Source: Chitinophagaceae bacterium C216 (GTDB lineage Bacteria; Bacteroidota; Bacteroidia; Chitinophagales; Chitinophagaceae). From it: a DNA stretch of 64,000 bases. Numbering within the stretch: the first letter of the stretch is position 1; every line of letters begins with the position of its first letter. Below the pieces are notes generated by a model. That model was not told where the DNA came from and made no database searches. It saw only the letters and a list, made by a program, of their open reading frames with translations. The stretch covers positions 1,054,001 to 1,118,000 of the forward strand of contig CP144143.1 in assembly GCA_028485475.2 (NCBI GenBank). Direction: 5' to 3'. This document shows, piece after piece, positions 8,533 through 18,239 of this stretch. Position numbers and translations under genes: made by a program.

Positions 8533-9339
8533 ATGCAAGCTCGTTCGCTGCCCATACCGTTGCACTTAAGTCCCTATATAAAAAGCGCTTTATGGCTCAA
8601 GCGCAATGCTCAGGAAAGTTTTAGCTTTAAAATACTTCCACGTTTTCATCCTGCTTTTATTTTTTCGCTAGAAAACACACTCAATATAACCAACCAATTT
8701 GCTGGAATTGAATTAATATTTCAACCCTGTAATATATATTTTGGTGGGGAAGGCATATTACCCAGTTTGTTTACGATACCGGCCAAAATGGATGTTATAC
8801 TTGTATTACTCTATCCGCAGGCTACAGGTGTTTTTTGGCAGGAAGACGCTGTTCATTTTTTTAATAGAGCAGGTAATATCAGCTACAACGGTCAGTCATT
8901 TCGTATTTTAAATGAAAGGATACAGGAAGCCCGTACTATAGAGGAAAAATGGCAGCATATCCATCTTTTTCTTACTAACAAACTTTTAAAGAAGATACCT
9001 TATAATTTTTCTTATGTACAAAGAGCCATAAACCTTATCAGAAGAACATCAGGGGTGATCAGTATTGAAGCCCTAGCGCGAGAGTCTTGCACGAGCCAGC
9101 GCAATTTGTTAGACAGCTTTCGACAATATGTAGGAGCTTCACCAAAACAACTAGCTTCTATGGTACGATTTAACAGTTTAGTTAAGGACTACATCCTTAA
9201 CCCCAAGGTGCTGGATAAGAAAATTGCGCAGTATAGTTATTACGATGCTTCACATTTATACAAAGATTTTACTCGTTATCTGGCCATAACACCGCAGGAT
9301 TTTATTAGTCAAGTAAATGATATTAATAAGGTAATATAG
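8533..9339 (+). CDS. AraC-family transcriptional regulator
   Basis: A 268-residue protein. The N-terminal half (1-155) looks like a cupin-like sensory domain without a recognised ligand. The C-terminal third carries the two helix-turn-helix units of AraC regulators: ISIEALARESCTSQRNLLDSF and then IAQYSYYDASHLYKDFTRYLAITPQDF, the second matching the usual G-F-x-D-x-S-H-F region with Tyr/Tyr in place of Gly/Phe. It lies 39 bases after the LytTR gene and 120 bases before a histidine kinase. A short dyad around a T-run (9364-9383) lies between it and the kinase. Confidence 0.85.
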   Translation: MQARSLPIPLHLSPYIKSALWLKRNAQESFSFKILPRFHPAFIFSLENTLNITNQFAGIELIFQPCNIYFGGEGILPSLFTIPAKMDVILVLLYPQATGVFWQEDAVHFFNRAGNISYNGQSFRILNERIQEARTIEEKWQHIHLFLTNKLLKKIPYNFSYVQRAINLIRRTSGVISIEALARESCTSQRNLLDSFRQYVGASPKQLASMVRFNSLVKDYILNPKVLDKKIAQYSYYDASHLYKDFTRYLAITPQDFISQVNDINKVI

Positions 9340-9459
9340 GCCTATAAGTCGTATTGTAAAAAATGGAGATTTTTTTCTCTCCAGCTCTTATACACTTTCT
9401 CTGTTTATAACTTTATACCGGGACAATAAGGAGATAGCGTATATTTTAAACCAATCGGC

Positions 9460-11721
9460 ATGATGAGGTACTTTATTACAGTGGGACTGCTTTTTACGTG
9501 CCTGTTTTCTTGGACACAGTCTGTAAAAAAAGCTATCACCGACTCATTGTTGAGCACAGCCCAGCAATATTTTGCGGCCTTCCGTTACGACTCTGCTTTA
9601 TATTACTATGAAAAAGTCCTCCATGAGTATAGAAAGGCGGATGATAAACGAAATATTGCCACAACTTTAAAAGGAATAGGGGATGCATTTTATTACCAGA
9701 AGCAATATAATGCTGCGCTGTCTGCATTGGAAGAAGCTATTAAGATTTGGAAACAGCTGGGAGCTGCTAAAGAAATTGCTGTAGTGCAAACATCGTTAGG
9801 TGCTATTTATATGGATCAAGGGAATCACGCTGCATCTCGCGATATACTTCGACAAGCTATTCATACTTTTACCAACTTAGATGATAAGAACGCCCTACTC
9901 ACCGCTTATTTGAACCTAGGCACCAATGATTCTCGCGATGGAAATTATCCGATGGCCATAGAAAATTATTTAGCATCATTAAAGATGGCCGAAGCATTGG
10001 GAAACAAAAAAATGATGGCTTATAACTATTTGAATTTAAGTGCAGCTAATTTACACATAAATGAACTGGATCGTGCGCTGGAGAATTTGAGAAAATCATT
10101 GAGCATTTCTGGGGAGATAGGAGATAAACCAGCTATGGCAATCTCTCACCTTAACATGTCGTTGGTGCTTAAAAGTCAACATAAATTTACTGAAGCTAGG
10201 AGGCAGTTGGCATTGGCAATTCCCATTTTTGAGGAGCTGAAAGATTATTCCTCTTTACAAGCTGCGCAGATGAACTTTGGACGTATATATGAGGAAGAAG
10301 GAGATGATGAAAAGGCTTTAGCAACTTATCTTGCGGCGGATGAAATGATGAATAGCAACGCTACCTTACCGTGGCTAAAGGTGGGAAACTACCAGTATAT
10401 CGCCAGTATGTACAACAAGCTACAGCAGCCATCGAAGGCTCGTCCCTGGTTGGAGAAGGCATTGGCTATAGCAAAAGAGCTCAATTCGGATGTAGTGTAT
10501 GCCGACGTGTATCAAAATCTATCAGTGGCTGATAGTTTGGACGGTAATTATGAGAGGGCTCTCTATAATTATAAACAACACATAGTATATAAAGAGAAAG
10601 TCTTTAACGAAAAAAACATTAAAAAGGCAGCTACTTTAGAATTGCAATATATTAATGAGCGGAAGGCCGATTCCGTGAAATTCGTTCATCAGCAGCAGCA
10701 ATTGGCTTTGCAAAAAGAAATGCAATTGGCATCGTTGCGTCATGAGTATGAAACAAAACAGGCAAGGGCAAAATCAGAAGCCGAGCGGCAGAAATTGCAG
10801 CAGGAAGAAGCTTTAAAACGACAAGCAATAGCGACAGAGTTTAAAATGGCTCAATTAAGAAGCGAGCAGGAACAGACGCAGCTATTAGCCCATCAACAAA
10901 AGCAGGAAGCCGCTAATAAAATAAAAATACAATCTGAAAAGAACCTGCGAAATCTTTCTTTGGCCGGATTGTTACTCATCGCAGTTGTGGGAGGCCTTCT
11001 TTTTCACCAGAATCAAGTACGCCGTAAAACAAATACTACTTTGCTAACCTTGAATAACGAATTGGATGAAGCCAATAAAATTAAGACCAAATTTTTTGGC
11101 ATCCTTAGCCACGATCTCCGTGGTCCTATCGTGAACCTGATTAACTTTTTGCATCTGCAAAAGGAAATGCCGGATATTTTTGACAAAGAACGTGAAGCGC
11201 ATCACCAAAAACAATTAACCGAATCCGCAGAAAATTTATTGGAAACGATGGAAGCAATGCTTTTGTGGAGTAAGAGCCAAATGGAGCGGTTTGCCCCTCA
11301 ACAAAAGACTATTCCCGTGCAGGATTTATTTGAATTTCTTCAAAAACAATTTCACCAGCCGAACATAAATTTTCAATTTCATAACCCCGGTCAGTTAGTG
11401 GTACGTTCGGATGAAGATTATCTCAAAACCATTATGTACAATCTAACTTCCAACGCAGTAAAGGCATTGGCCAATACCAAGAATCCACAAATTGTTTGGA
11501 AAAGCCATACAAATGGCAGTAAAGTAGAATTAAGTATTACCGACAATGGTCCGGGCGTGCACGAGGAACAATTGGAGGCCTTATATAACGAGAATGCTGT
11601 AGTAAGCACACGCCACGGACTCGGTTTACATCTTATTCGTGATCTAGCCAAGGCTATTAATTGTAGAGTATATTATCAATCAAGCATCGAAAAAGGATCT
11701 GTTTTTCAAATAATTATGTAA
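9460..11721 (+). CDS. TPR-containing sensor histidine kinase
   Basis: A 753-residue membrane kinase. A signal peptide (1-19) is followed by about seven tetratricopeptide repeats (30-380), a long Gln/Glu/Lys-rich coiled coil (about 385-495) and one transmembrane helix (about 500-520). Then come a HisKA domain with phospho-acceptor H551 in the SHDLRGP motif and a HATPase domain with an N-box (NLTSNAVKA), DNGPGV and GLGLHL. The TPR part therefore faces the periplasm and the kinase faces the cytoplasm. There is no receiver domain, so it must phosphorylate a separate regulator; the LytTR protein two genes upstream is the nearest candidate. The signal is unknown. Confidence 0.88.
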   Translation: MMRYFITVGLLFTCLFSWTQSVKKAITDSLLSTAQQYFAAFRYDSALYYYEKVLHEYRKADDKRNIATTLKGIGDAFYYQKQYNAALSALEEAIKIWKQLGAAKEIAVVQTSLGAIYMDQGNHAASRDILRQAIHTFTNLDDKNALLTAYLNLGTNDSRDGNYPMAIENYLASLKMAEALGNKKMMAYNYLNLSAANLHINELDRALENLRKSLSISGEIGDKPAMAISHLNMSLVLKSQHKFTEARRQLALAIPIFEELKDYSSLQAAQMNFGRIYEEEGDDEKALATYLAADEMMNSNATLPWLKVGNYQYIASMYNKLQQPSKARPWLEKALAIAKELNSDVVYADVYQNLSVADSLDGNYERALYNYKQHIVYKEKVFNEKNIKKAATLELQYINERKADSVKFVHQQQQLALQKEMQLASLRHEYETKQARAKSEAERQKLQQEEALKRQAIATEFKMAQLRSEQEQTQLLAHQQKQEAANKIKIQSEKNLRNLSLAGLLLIAVVGGLLFHQNQVRRKTNTTLLTLNNELDEANKIKTKFFGILSHDLRGPIVNLINFLHLQKEMPDIFDKEREAHHQKQLTESAENLLETMEAMLLWSKSQMERFAPQQKTIPVQDLFEFLQKQFHQPNINFQFHNPGQLVVRSDEDYLKTIMYNLTSNAVKALANTKNPQIVWKSHTNGSKVELSITDNGPGVHEEQLEALYNENAVVSTRHGLGLHLIRDLAKAINCRVYYQSSIEKGSVFQIIM

Positions 11722-11771
11722 AGAAGGTTAAAAAAATATGTCCAAACGAGCCGTCTTTTTGCCATAATACT

Positions 11772-11810
11772 CTACCAACTTGGTGGGTTTTGAAAAATGA
11801 ATTATATTTG
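11772..11810 (+). promoter_or_regulatory. Promoter with operator-like dyad for the peroxiredoxin/cys operon
   Basis: TTG at 11780-11782 and TATATTTG at 11803-11810, separated by 20 bases, match the Bacteroidota TTG/TAnnTTTG promoter. Transcription would start near 11816, about 20 bases before the peroxiredoxin ATG. The dyad CTACCAA-C-TTGGTGG (11772-11786, one mismatch) covers the -33 element. The same architecture is present at 22444-22482, suggesting a common regulator. Confidence 0.65.
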
Positions 11811-11836
11811 CAGTCCACTTTTAAAATTATACTACT

Positions 11837-12472
11837 ATGGCATTAAGATTAGGCGACATTGCCCCTGACTTTACCGCACAATCTACAGAGGGGGAAATTA
11901 AATTTCATGAATACCTAGGAGATGGCTGGGGTATTCTTTTCTCTCACCCTGCGGACTATACTCCTGTATGTACTACAGAGTTAGGTAGAACTGCTCAATT
12001 GAAAGAAGAATTTGCGAAGCGTAATACCAAAGTTCTGGCTGTGAGTGTAGACCCGCTGGAAAGCCACCATGGCTGGAAAAATGATATCAACGAAACTCAA
12101 AACTGTAGTGTAGACTTCCCGATTCTGGCTGATCCGAACAGGGAAATCGCTACTTTGTATGATATGATTCATCCCAATGCTTCTGAAAAGGCAACAGTAC
12201 GTTCCTTGTTCATCATTGGGCCGGATAAGAAAATTAAATTGATCATCACTTATCCTGCTTCTACTGGTAGAAACTTTAATGAAATACTTCGTGTGTTGGA
12301 TTCACTGCAGTTAACAGCATACGAAAGCGTGGCTACACCAGCAGACTGGCAGCATGGTCAGGATGTAATTGTGTTGCCTTCTATCAGCACTGAAGATGCT
12401 ATTAAAAAATTCCCTAAAGGAGTAAAAGAAATCAAACCTTACTTACGTTATACTCCTCAACCCAATTTATAG
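11837..12472 (+). CDS. 1-Cys (Prx6-type) peroxiredoxin
   Basis: A 211-residue AhpC/TSA-fold peroxidase that reduces hydrogen peroxide and organic peroxides in the cytoplasm. The peroxidatic cysteine is Cys45 in HPADYTPVCTTELG. The long C-terminal part (150-211, with the TPADWQHG motif) is typical of the Prx6 branch. A second cysteine, Cys90, is not at a canonical resolving position, so a 1-Cys mechanism is likely. It is the first gene after a promoter sharing its dyad with the TonB receptor promoter and precedes cysH by 66 bases. This links it to sulfur metabolism, perhaps protecting thiols and Fe-S enzymes. Confidence 0.9.
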   Translation: MALRLGDIAPDFTAQSTEGEIKFHEYLGDGWGILFSHPADYTPVCTTELGRTAQLKEEFAKRNTKVLAVSVDPLESHHGWKNDINETQNCSVDFPILADPNREIATLYDMIHPNASEKATVRSLFIIGPDKKIKLIITYPASTGRNFNEILRVLDSLQLTAYESVATPADWQHGQDVIVLPSISTEDAIKKFPKGVKEIKPYLRYTPQPNL

Positions 12473-12481
12473 TTCAGCAAG

Positions 12482-12517
12482 GGTTCATAGTTCATGATTT
12501 TTTGTGAACTATGAACC
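12482..12517 (+). repeat. Perfect 13-bp inverted repeat between peroxiredoxin and cysH
   Basis: Arms GGTTCATAGTTCA (12482-12494) and its exact complement (12505-12517) flank a 10-base loop. A further partial copy (ATGAACTATTG) follows at 12518. No U-run follows, so it is not a standard terminator. It could act as an attenuator, a processing site or an mRNA-stabilising hairpin that lets peroxiredoxin levels differ from those of the cys genes. Confidence 0.6.
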
Positions 12518-12538
12518 ATGAACTATTGTTAAAATGAA

Positions 12539-13231
12539 ATGCTGACAGAACAACAAATACAGGATATAGAAAACGCTTCACTGGATGAAGCTCTTACTTT
12601 AATAACGCAACTGTTTCCTGAAGGAGTGGTGTTCTCCACCTCTCTGGGGCAGGAAGATCAGGTGATTACTCACGCTATAGCCAGAAATCAACTTCCTGTA
12701 AAAATATTTACGCTCGATACGGGCCGACTGTTTAACGAACACTACGAGTTACTCGAAAAAACCAACGCCCGTTACAGAACCAATATTCAGGTTTATTTTC
12801 CCGAGACTGCCGATGTGGAAAAATACGTAAATGAAAAAGGGGTTAATGCTTTTTACGAATCTGTAGATAATCGTAAAGAGTGTTGCTTTATCAGGAAAGT
12901 AAAACCACTGAATCGCGCTCTTCAAGGCGCTAAAGTTTGGATTACAGGTCTGCGTGCAGAGCAGTCTGAAAATCGCAAAGGAATGAAAATGCTAGAATGG
13001 GACGATGCCCGCCAGTTATACAAATTCAATCCACTCATACATTGGTCCTACGATCAAATGATTGATTATATAAAGGCAAACAACACCCCCTACAACCCCT
13101 TACACGACAAGGGATTCATCAGTATTGGCTGTGCACCCTGTACCAGGGCTATCGAGCCCGGGGAAGATGCCCGTGCCGGCCGTTGGTGGTGGGAAGTATC
13201 GCATAAAGAATGCGGACTTCATGTTAACTAA
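12539..13231 (+). CDS. cysH: Adenylylsulfate (APS) reductase, Fe-S type
   Basis: A 230-residue CysH-family reductase making sulfite from activated sulfate with thioredoxin. The cysteine pairs C115-C116 and C198-x2-C201 are the [4Fe-4S] ligands that separate APS reductases from PAPS reductases. The catalytic cysteine is C225 in KECGLH. The SLGQEDQV segment (35-42) is part of the nucleotide site. The absence of a cysC kinase gene in the cluster agrees with direct use of APS. The start ATG lies 66 bases after the peroxiredoxin gene, downstream of a hairpin; cysD follows. Confidence 0.93.
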   Translation: MLTEQQIQDIENASLDEALTLITQLFPEGVVFSTSLGQEDQVITHAIARNQLPVKIFTLDTGRLFNEHYELLEKTNARYRTNIQVYFPETADVEKYVNEKGVNAFYESVDNRKECCFIRKVKPLNRALQGAKVWITGLRAEQSENRKGMKMLEWDDARQLYKFNPLIHWSYDQMIDYIKANNTPYNPLHDKGFISIGCAPCTRAIEPGEDARAGRWWWEVSHKECGLHVN

Positions 13232-13279
13232 GCATAGTGTAATTATTCAGCTTTGTGCGTTTAGCATTTGAGATATACA

Positions 13280-14188
13280 ATGAAAAGATACGAATTAGAC
13301 TATTTAGAGCAATTAGAGGCTGAGAGTATTTTTATTATGCGCGAAGTGGCGGCGCAATTCGAAAGGCCTGCTCTACTATTTAGCGGAGGAAAAGATTCCA
13401 TAACATTAGTACAGCTGGCTAAAAAGGCTTTTGCTCCAGCAAAGATTCCTTTTCCTTTAGTACACATCGATACCGGTCATAACTTCCCAGAGGCGTTGGC
13501 CTATCGCGATAATCTCGCTAAGGAATTAGGAGTTGAGCTGATCGTGCGTAAAGTAGAAGATACCATTAAAGCCAGAAATCTGACCGAACCTAAAGGCAAG
13601 TTCGCCAGCCGCAACTGGCTGCAAACTTATACCCTGTTGGATACTATCGAAGAGTTTCAATTCGACGCATGTATTGGCGGGGCACGCAGAGATGAGGAAA
13701 AAGCCAGAGCCAAGGAAAGAATCTTCTCAGTACGTGATGAATTTGGACAGTGGGAACCTAAGTTGCAACGGCCCGAGTTGTGGAACATTTACAACGGGCG
13801 CATTCATAAAGGAGAAAACGTGCGTGTGTTTCCCATTAGTAACTGGACAGAGTTAGACGTGTGGAATTATATCAAGAAGGAAAATATTCAATTACCTTCT
13901 ATATACTTCGCGCATGAACGTGATGTATTGGTACATGAGGGACAACTGATAGCCGTTTCTGATTTTATCACTATTGAAGAGGGTGATGTAATTGAAAGAA
14001 AACGTGTGCGCTATCGTACTGTAGGCGATATGACCTGTACCGCCGCGGTAGAGTCAAACGCCACAACGTTGGACGAAGTGGTAAATGAAATTATGTCTAC
14101 CCGTATTTCCGAAAGAGGCGAAACTCGCATTGATGATAGAGTGACCGAGGCGGCCATGGAAGACCGAAAGAAGAACGGATATTTTTAA
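13280..14188 (+). CDS. cysD: Sulfate adenylyltransferase subunit 2
   Basis: A 302-residue catalytic subunit of ATP sulfurylase, which forms APS from sulfate and ATP. The PP-loop SGGKDS is at 35-40, with the HIDTGHNFPE, IGGARRDEEKARAKERIFS and FPISNWTELDVW blocks typical of CysD. The frame extends to a TTG at 13268, but ATG at 13280 gives the usual MKRYELDYLEQLEAESIFI start and is preferred. It works with the CysN GTPase encoded 123 bases downstream. That gap contains an imperfect inverted repeat around 14207-14270 (GTCGGGAA against TTCCCGGAC). Confidence 0.94.
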   Translation: MKRYELDYLEQLEAESIFIMREVAAQFERPALLFSGGKDSITLVQLAKKAFAPAKIPFPLVHIDTGHNFPEALAYRDNLAKELGVELIVRKVEDTIKARNLTEPKGKFASRNWLQTYTLLDTIEEFQFDACIGGARRDEEKARAKERIFSVRDEFGQWEPKLQRPELWNIYNGRIHKGENVRVFPISNWTELDVWNYIKKENIQLPSIYFAHERDVLVHEGQLIAVSDFITIEEGDVIERKRVRYRTVGDMTCTAAVESNATTLDEVVNEIMSTRISERGETRIDDRVTEAAMEDRKKNGYF

Positions 14189-14311
14189 TAAAGACAGGTT
14201 GTTAGTCTGGAAGTCGGGAAGAGCACGCGGTATCTACAACAATTTGTTCTTTCCGGTTCCCGGACTTTTATAGTTTATAACAGACTTTAAAAAATTATCA
14301 GATTTTAATAA

Positions 14312-15553
14312 ATGGATATTCTACGTTTTATAACTGCAGGCAGTGTTGATGATGGTAAAAGCACTTTAATAGGCCGGTTACTGTACGACAGTAAAAGCAT
14401 TCTAGTGGATCAGTTAGAAGCACTGGAAAAGCAATCTAAAAATAAAAATGTCGACGGTATCGATCTGGCATTATTGACAGACGGTTTGCGTGCAGAACGT
14501 GAACAGGGGATCACCATTGACGTAGCCTATCGTTACTTTAATACACCCAAACGCAAGTTCATCATCGCCGATGCGCCGGGGCATGTGCAGTATACACGCA
14601 ACATGATTACGGGTGCGTCCAACTCTAGTTTGATTATCATTCTCATTGATGCGCGTAACGGTGTCATAGAACAAACCCGCCGTCACTCCATTATTGCTTC
14701 ACTGCTGAGAATGCCTCACGTAGTGGTGGCTATTAATAAGATGGATTTGGTGGATTTCTCCGAACAGCGTTTTAATGAAATAAAGGCAGACTATGAAAAA
14801 GTAGCTGCACAATTAGGATTGCCTCAGGTAACCTATATTCCTATCGCTGCTTTACATGGGGATAATATTGTAGAGGCTTCAGCCAATATGCCCTGGTATC
14901 AGGGTAAGCCTTTATTGCAATTTCTGGAAGAGGTTGAAGTGTATGAGGACATCAATCATACCGACCCTCGCTTCCAAGTACAATATGTAATTCGTCCTCA
15001 AACAAAGGAATTGCATGACTATCGCGGTTATGCCGGTCAAATCATCAGTGGCGTATATAAAAAAGGCGATAAAATAACTGTGTTGCCTGCAGGTATCGAA
15101 ACCACGCTCACCAAAATTGAGATTGCGGGTGAAGAGGTGGAAGAGGCTTTTGCGCCACAGGCCGCAGTATTGCACTTGGCAGACGATATTGACATCAGCC
15201 GCGGCGATACTTTTGTGCGAAGCGATAATTTACCTAAAGTAGAAAGCGAAATAGAGGTAGTGTTGTGCTGGTTGGATAATAAGCCGCTTGTTCAGGGCAA
15301 TAAATATCTTTTACAACATAGAGGAAGACTGCTTAGAACGATTGTAAGAGAAATAGAATATAAAGTAGATGTAAATACGCTGGAGCGAACAGAAGTAACG
15401 GATAACGTAAAACTGAATGAGGTAGTGAAGGCAAAGATAAAAACAGCCCAACCTTTGGTATACGATCCATTTGATAAAATAAGTGATTACGGGAATGCCA
15501 TCTTGGTGGATGAAACCAGCAACAGTACGGTGGCTGCGGTATTGCTCAATTAA
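14312..15553 (+). CDS. cysN: Sulfate adenylyltransferase subunit 1 (GTPase)
   Basis: A 413-residue translation-factor-like GTPase that drives APS formation by CysD. The G1 loop GSVDDGKST is at 10-18, with EREQGITID (G2), DAPGHVQYTRNM (G3) and NKMDLVD (G4) following. The C-terminal half consists of EF-Tu-like beta-barrel domains. The length matches stand-alone CysN without a fused APS kinase. It is preceded by cysD and followed after 44 bases by the SUMT gene, in one sulfur operon. Confidence 0.94.
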   Translation: MDILRFITAGSVDDGKSTLIGRLLYDSKSILVDQLEALEKQSKNKNVDGIDLALLTDGLRAEREQGITIDVAYRYFNTPKRKFIIADAPGHVQYTRNMITGASNSSLIIILIDARNGVIEQTRRHSIIASLLRMPHVVVAINKMDLVDFSEQRFNEIKADYEKVAAQLGLPQVTYIPIAALHGDNIVEASANMPWYQGKPLLQFLEEVEVYEDINHTDPRFQVQYVIRPQTKELHDYRGYAGQIISGVYKKGDKITVLPAGIETTLTKIEIAGEEVEEAFAPQAAVLHLADDIDISRGDTFVRSDNLPKVESEIEVVLCWLDNKPLVQGNKYLLQHRGRLLRTIVREIEYKVDVNTLERTEVTDNVKLNEVVKAKIKTAQPLVYDPFDKISDYGNAILVDETSNSTVAAVLLN

Positions 15554-15597
15554 TACTTTGATATATTCTCCTCCCTTGGAGAGTTAGAACATATGAA

Positions 15598-16479
15598 ATG
15601 ATTATTCCTCACCATACTAAGAATTTTTCCTACAGTCGGCCAGCCGAGGTAGGTACTGTGGTATTGGCGGCTGCCGGTCCTGGCGATCCCGACCTGATTA
15701 CCATAAAAGCTGCTAATGCTTTAAAAGAAGCAGATGTAGTATTGATAGATCGGCTGGTTAGTGAAGTAATATTACATCGTTATGTGGCTCCGGGTGCCGA
15801 AATCATTCGTGTGGGAAAAGAGTGCAGGAATAATGTTTCCACCCCGCAGCAGGTAATTAATGAGCTGTTGGTGAAGTATGCCCTTCAAGGTAAAAAAGTA
15901 GTGCGTTTAAAGGGTGGTGACGTTTCGGTGTTTTCTAATATTCTGGATGAATTACACTCTTTGATTGAGCATCAAATCCCTTACGAGATTATACCGGGTG
16001 TTACGGCTGCGTTGGGAGCCGCTGCTTATGCGGGCATTCCACTGACGGCAAGAGGTTACGCCACCTCGGTACGCTTTCTTACCTACTATAAATCGGATGT
16101 AGTGACGGAAGATTACTGGAACGAGCTAGCTAAAACTAACGATACGCTTGTGTTTTATATGTCTTCTTCGACATTGCCGAAAGTGGTAGAAAAGCTGATT
16201 CAGTATGGCATTAGTAAAGATGTGCATGTTGCAATAGCCGAACAGGCAACCACCTGTTACCAGCGGGTCTATGAATGCAATATTTACGAGTATGAGCAAA
16301 AACTGAGCAATAAGGCTTTTACCTCGCCTTCGTTGGTAATAATAGGCAAAGTAGTAGCACTGCATCAGCAGTTCAGGTGGCTGCAAAACAGTGATTATAC
16401 AGAACAATATTTTGCATCGGTAGGAGAGGGTATTCAAAACATCAATGAAATTAATAAACCAATAAAGCATGTTATCTGA
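15598..16479 (+). CDS. cobA: Uroporphyrinogen-III C-methyltransferase (SUMT)
   Basis: A 293-residue methyltransferase that makes precorrin-2 from uroporphyrinogen III, the first siroheme-specific step. AGPGDPDLIT (26-35) binds AdoMet; VVRLKGGDVSVF (101-112) and the GVTAALGAAAYAGIPLTARG block are family signatures. The usual GGDPxxFGRGxEE is replaced by GGDVSVFSNILDE, a noticeable departure. It is the single-domain form; the oxidation/chelation activity lies in the Met8-like half of the fusion gene at 20828. It overlaps cysJ by 11 bases, supporting co-translation with sulfite reductase, which needs siroheme. Confidence 0.92.
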   Translation: MIIPHHTKNFSYSRPAEVGTVVLAAAGPGDPDLITIKAANALKEADVVLIDRLVSEVILHRYVAPGAEIIRVGKECRNNVSTPQQVINELLVKYALQGKKVVRLKGGDVSVFSNILDELHSLIEHQIPYEIIPGVTAALGAAAYAGIPLTARGYATSVRFLTYYKSDVVTEDYWNELAKTNDTLVFYMSSSTLPKVVEKLIQYGISKDVHVAIAEQATTCYQRVYECNIYEYEQKLSNKAFTSPSLVIIGKVVALHQQFRWLQNSDYTEQYFASVGEGIQNINEINKPIKHVI

Positions 16480-18172
16480 AGACAAGCTGCAGAAGATTAA
16501 GGAATTTACAGCAACACTTTCACGAGAAGAACTTATATGGTTGAACGGTTATATTGCCGGACAGGCAGGTGCTTTGCAGGGAGCTATTGCTGCTGCCCCA
16601 GCCCCTCTTAATAAAAAAATTACTTTAGTATACGGTACCGAAACCGGTAACGCTAAAAAGCTGGCCACCCAATTGGCCGGAATTGCCAAAAAGAAAGGCG
16701 TTACAGTTAAACTAGCCGGACTGGATCAATACAGATTGAGTGATCTTACAAAAGAAGAATATTTCTTTGTGGTAATTAGTACCCAGGGAGAAGGCGAGCC
16801 TCCTCTATTGGCAAAGAAATTCTATGATCATATTCATGAAGCCCTACTGGATCTGAAAAAAATGAAATTCGGAGTGCTGGCATTGGGCGACTCTTCCTAT
16901 GCGCAGTTCTGTAAAACAGGAGAAGATGTTGATGCCAGATTGGAGGCATTAGGGGGGCATCGCATCCTACCGCTTAAGAAATGTGATGTGGATTATGAAG
17001 AGGATGCATTACACTGGATTGAGAATGTAATAGCCGCCCTACAAACAAATGTAGGCAGCGTGCCTGTAATAGCACGCCCGGCTGTAGAAGATAAGAAACC
17101 CGCCGGTAAGAAAATTTATAAAGGAACTGTTGTTACGAATATCAATCTCAATGATCGGGGTAGCAACAAAGAAACTTATCATATAGAAATCAGTACTGAA
17201 GAAGATATCGATTATGTGCCTGGTGATGCATTGGGTATTATACCTCCCAACAACGACAAAGTAGTGGATGAAATTATTCAACTTACCGGTATTGATGAGA
17301 ACAAAGAAATAGCGACCGCAAAAGTTACAGCTTCGGTAAGAGAGCTTTTAAAGAAGCATCTCAATATCATGTACCCACTTAAAAGTACCATCAAGCAATA
17401 TGCTGAAATTACAGGTCATGATGTACCGCAGGAGGCAAGAATTGGCTTGCTGGATTTATTGAAAATTTATCCGGTAAAGGATGCGGCCATGTTTGAGGAA
17501 GTAATTAAAATATTAACTTCTCAGGCGCCTCGTATGTATTCTATTTCATCTTCTCCTTCAAGTCATGGCTTAACCGAAGTGCATATTACTGTGAGCAAGG
17601 ATGAATATTATGTGGGAGATGAAAAACGTACCGGAGTATGCAGTGAATTCTTTTCAACCGTACCTGTAGGTGCCGAAATAGAGTTTTTTATTCAGAAACA
17701 GAAACATTTCCGCCTACCTGATCCGGATAAAGACGTTATTATGATTGGTCCGGGTACAGGTATCGCACCTTTCCGTTCCTTTATAGCCGAAAGAGATGCT
17801 ATTGGCGCAAGCGGACGGAACTGGTTGTTCTTTGGCGAACAACATTTCTTAACCGACTTTTTGTATCAGGTAGAATGGCAAGCCTACCTGCAAACCGGCA
17901 CTTTATCCCGTCTGGATCTTGCATTCTCCCGCGATCAGGAAGAGAAAATTTATGTACAGCACCGTATGAAGCAAAAAGGTGCAGAGCTGTATGAGTGGTT
18001 ACAGAATGGTGCATATATGTATATCAGCGGTAAGCGCGAGCCAACCAGTAAAGATGTAGAACGTGCACTAGTGGAGATATTTATGGAGCATGGAAATAAG
18101 ACACAGGAAGAAGCTGAGAAATATCTGCATCAGCTGGCAGAAGAAGGTAGATGGGAAAAAGACGTTTATTAA
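16469..18172 (+). CDS. cysJ: Sulfite reductase flavoprotein subunit
   Basis: A 567-residue diflavin reductase passing electrons from NADPH through FAD and FMN to CysI. The flavodoxin domain begins with the FMN loop YGTETGNA (near residue 55) and carries STQGEGEPP and LGDSSYAQFC. The FAD domain contains the RMYSISSSP motif, and the NADPH domain contains GPGTGIAPFRSF. The C-terminus ends at a usual position for CysJ. The ATG lies inside the last codons of the SUMT gene, and cysI follows after 67 bases. Confidence 0.94.
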   Translation: MLSEDKLQKIKEFTATLSREELIWLNGYIAGQAGALQGAIAAAPAPLNKKITLVYGTETGNAKKLATQLAGIAKKKGVTVKLAGLDQYRLSDLTKEEYFFVVISTQGEGEPPLLAKKFYDHIHEALLDLKKMKFGVLALGDSSYAQFCKTGEDVDARLEALGGHRILPLKKCDVDYEEDALHWIENVIAALQTNVGSVPVIARPAVEDKKPAGKKIYKGTVVTNINLNDRGSNKETYHIEISTEEDIDYVPGDALGIIPPNNDKVVDEIIQLTGIDENKEIATAKVTASVRELLKKHLNIMYPLKSTIKQYAEITGHDVPQEARIGLLDLLKIYPVKDAAMFEEVIKILTSQAPRMYSISSSPSSHGLTEVHITVSKDEYYVGDEKRTGVCSEFFSTVPVGAEIEFFIQKQKHFRLPDPDKDVIMIGPGTGIAPFRSFIAERDAIGASGRNWLFFGEQHFLTDFLYQVEWQAYLQTGTLSRLDLAFSRDQEEKIYVQHRMKQKGAELYEWLQNGAYMYISGKREPTSKDVERALVEIFMEHGNKTQEEAEKYLHQLAEEGRWEKDVY

Positions 18173-18239
18173 TCAATAGAGTATTATAAAACGCAATCTT
18201 CAATCATCAAATTATAACACATTCAACACAGGAGTATAA

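Noticed and set aside
13268-13279. TTG start for cysD
   Set aside because: ATG 13280 gives the conserved CysD N-terminus; the four extra codons add nothing.
14207-14270. Imperfect GTCGGGAA/TTCCCGGAC repeat between cysD and cysN
   Set aside because: Pairing needs a bulge, and there is no U-run; it is mentioned only as a possible intergenic repeat.
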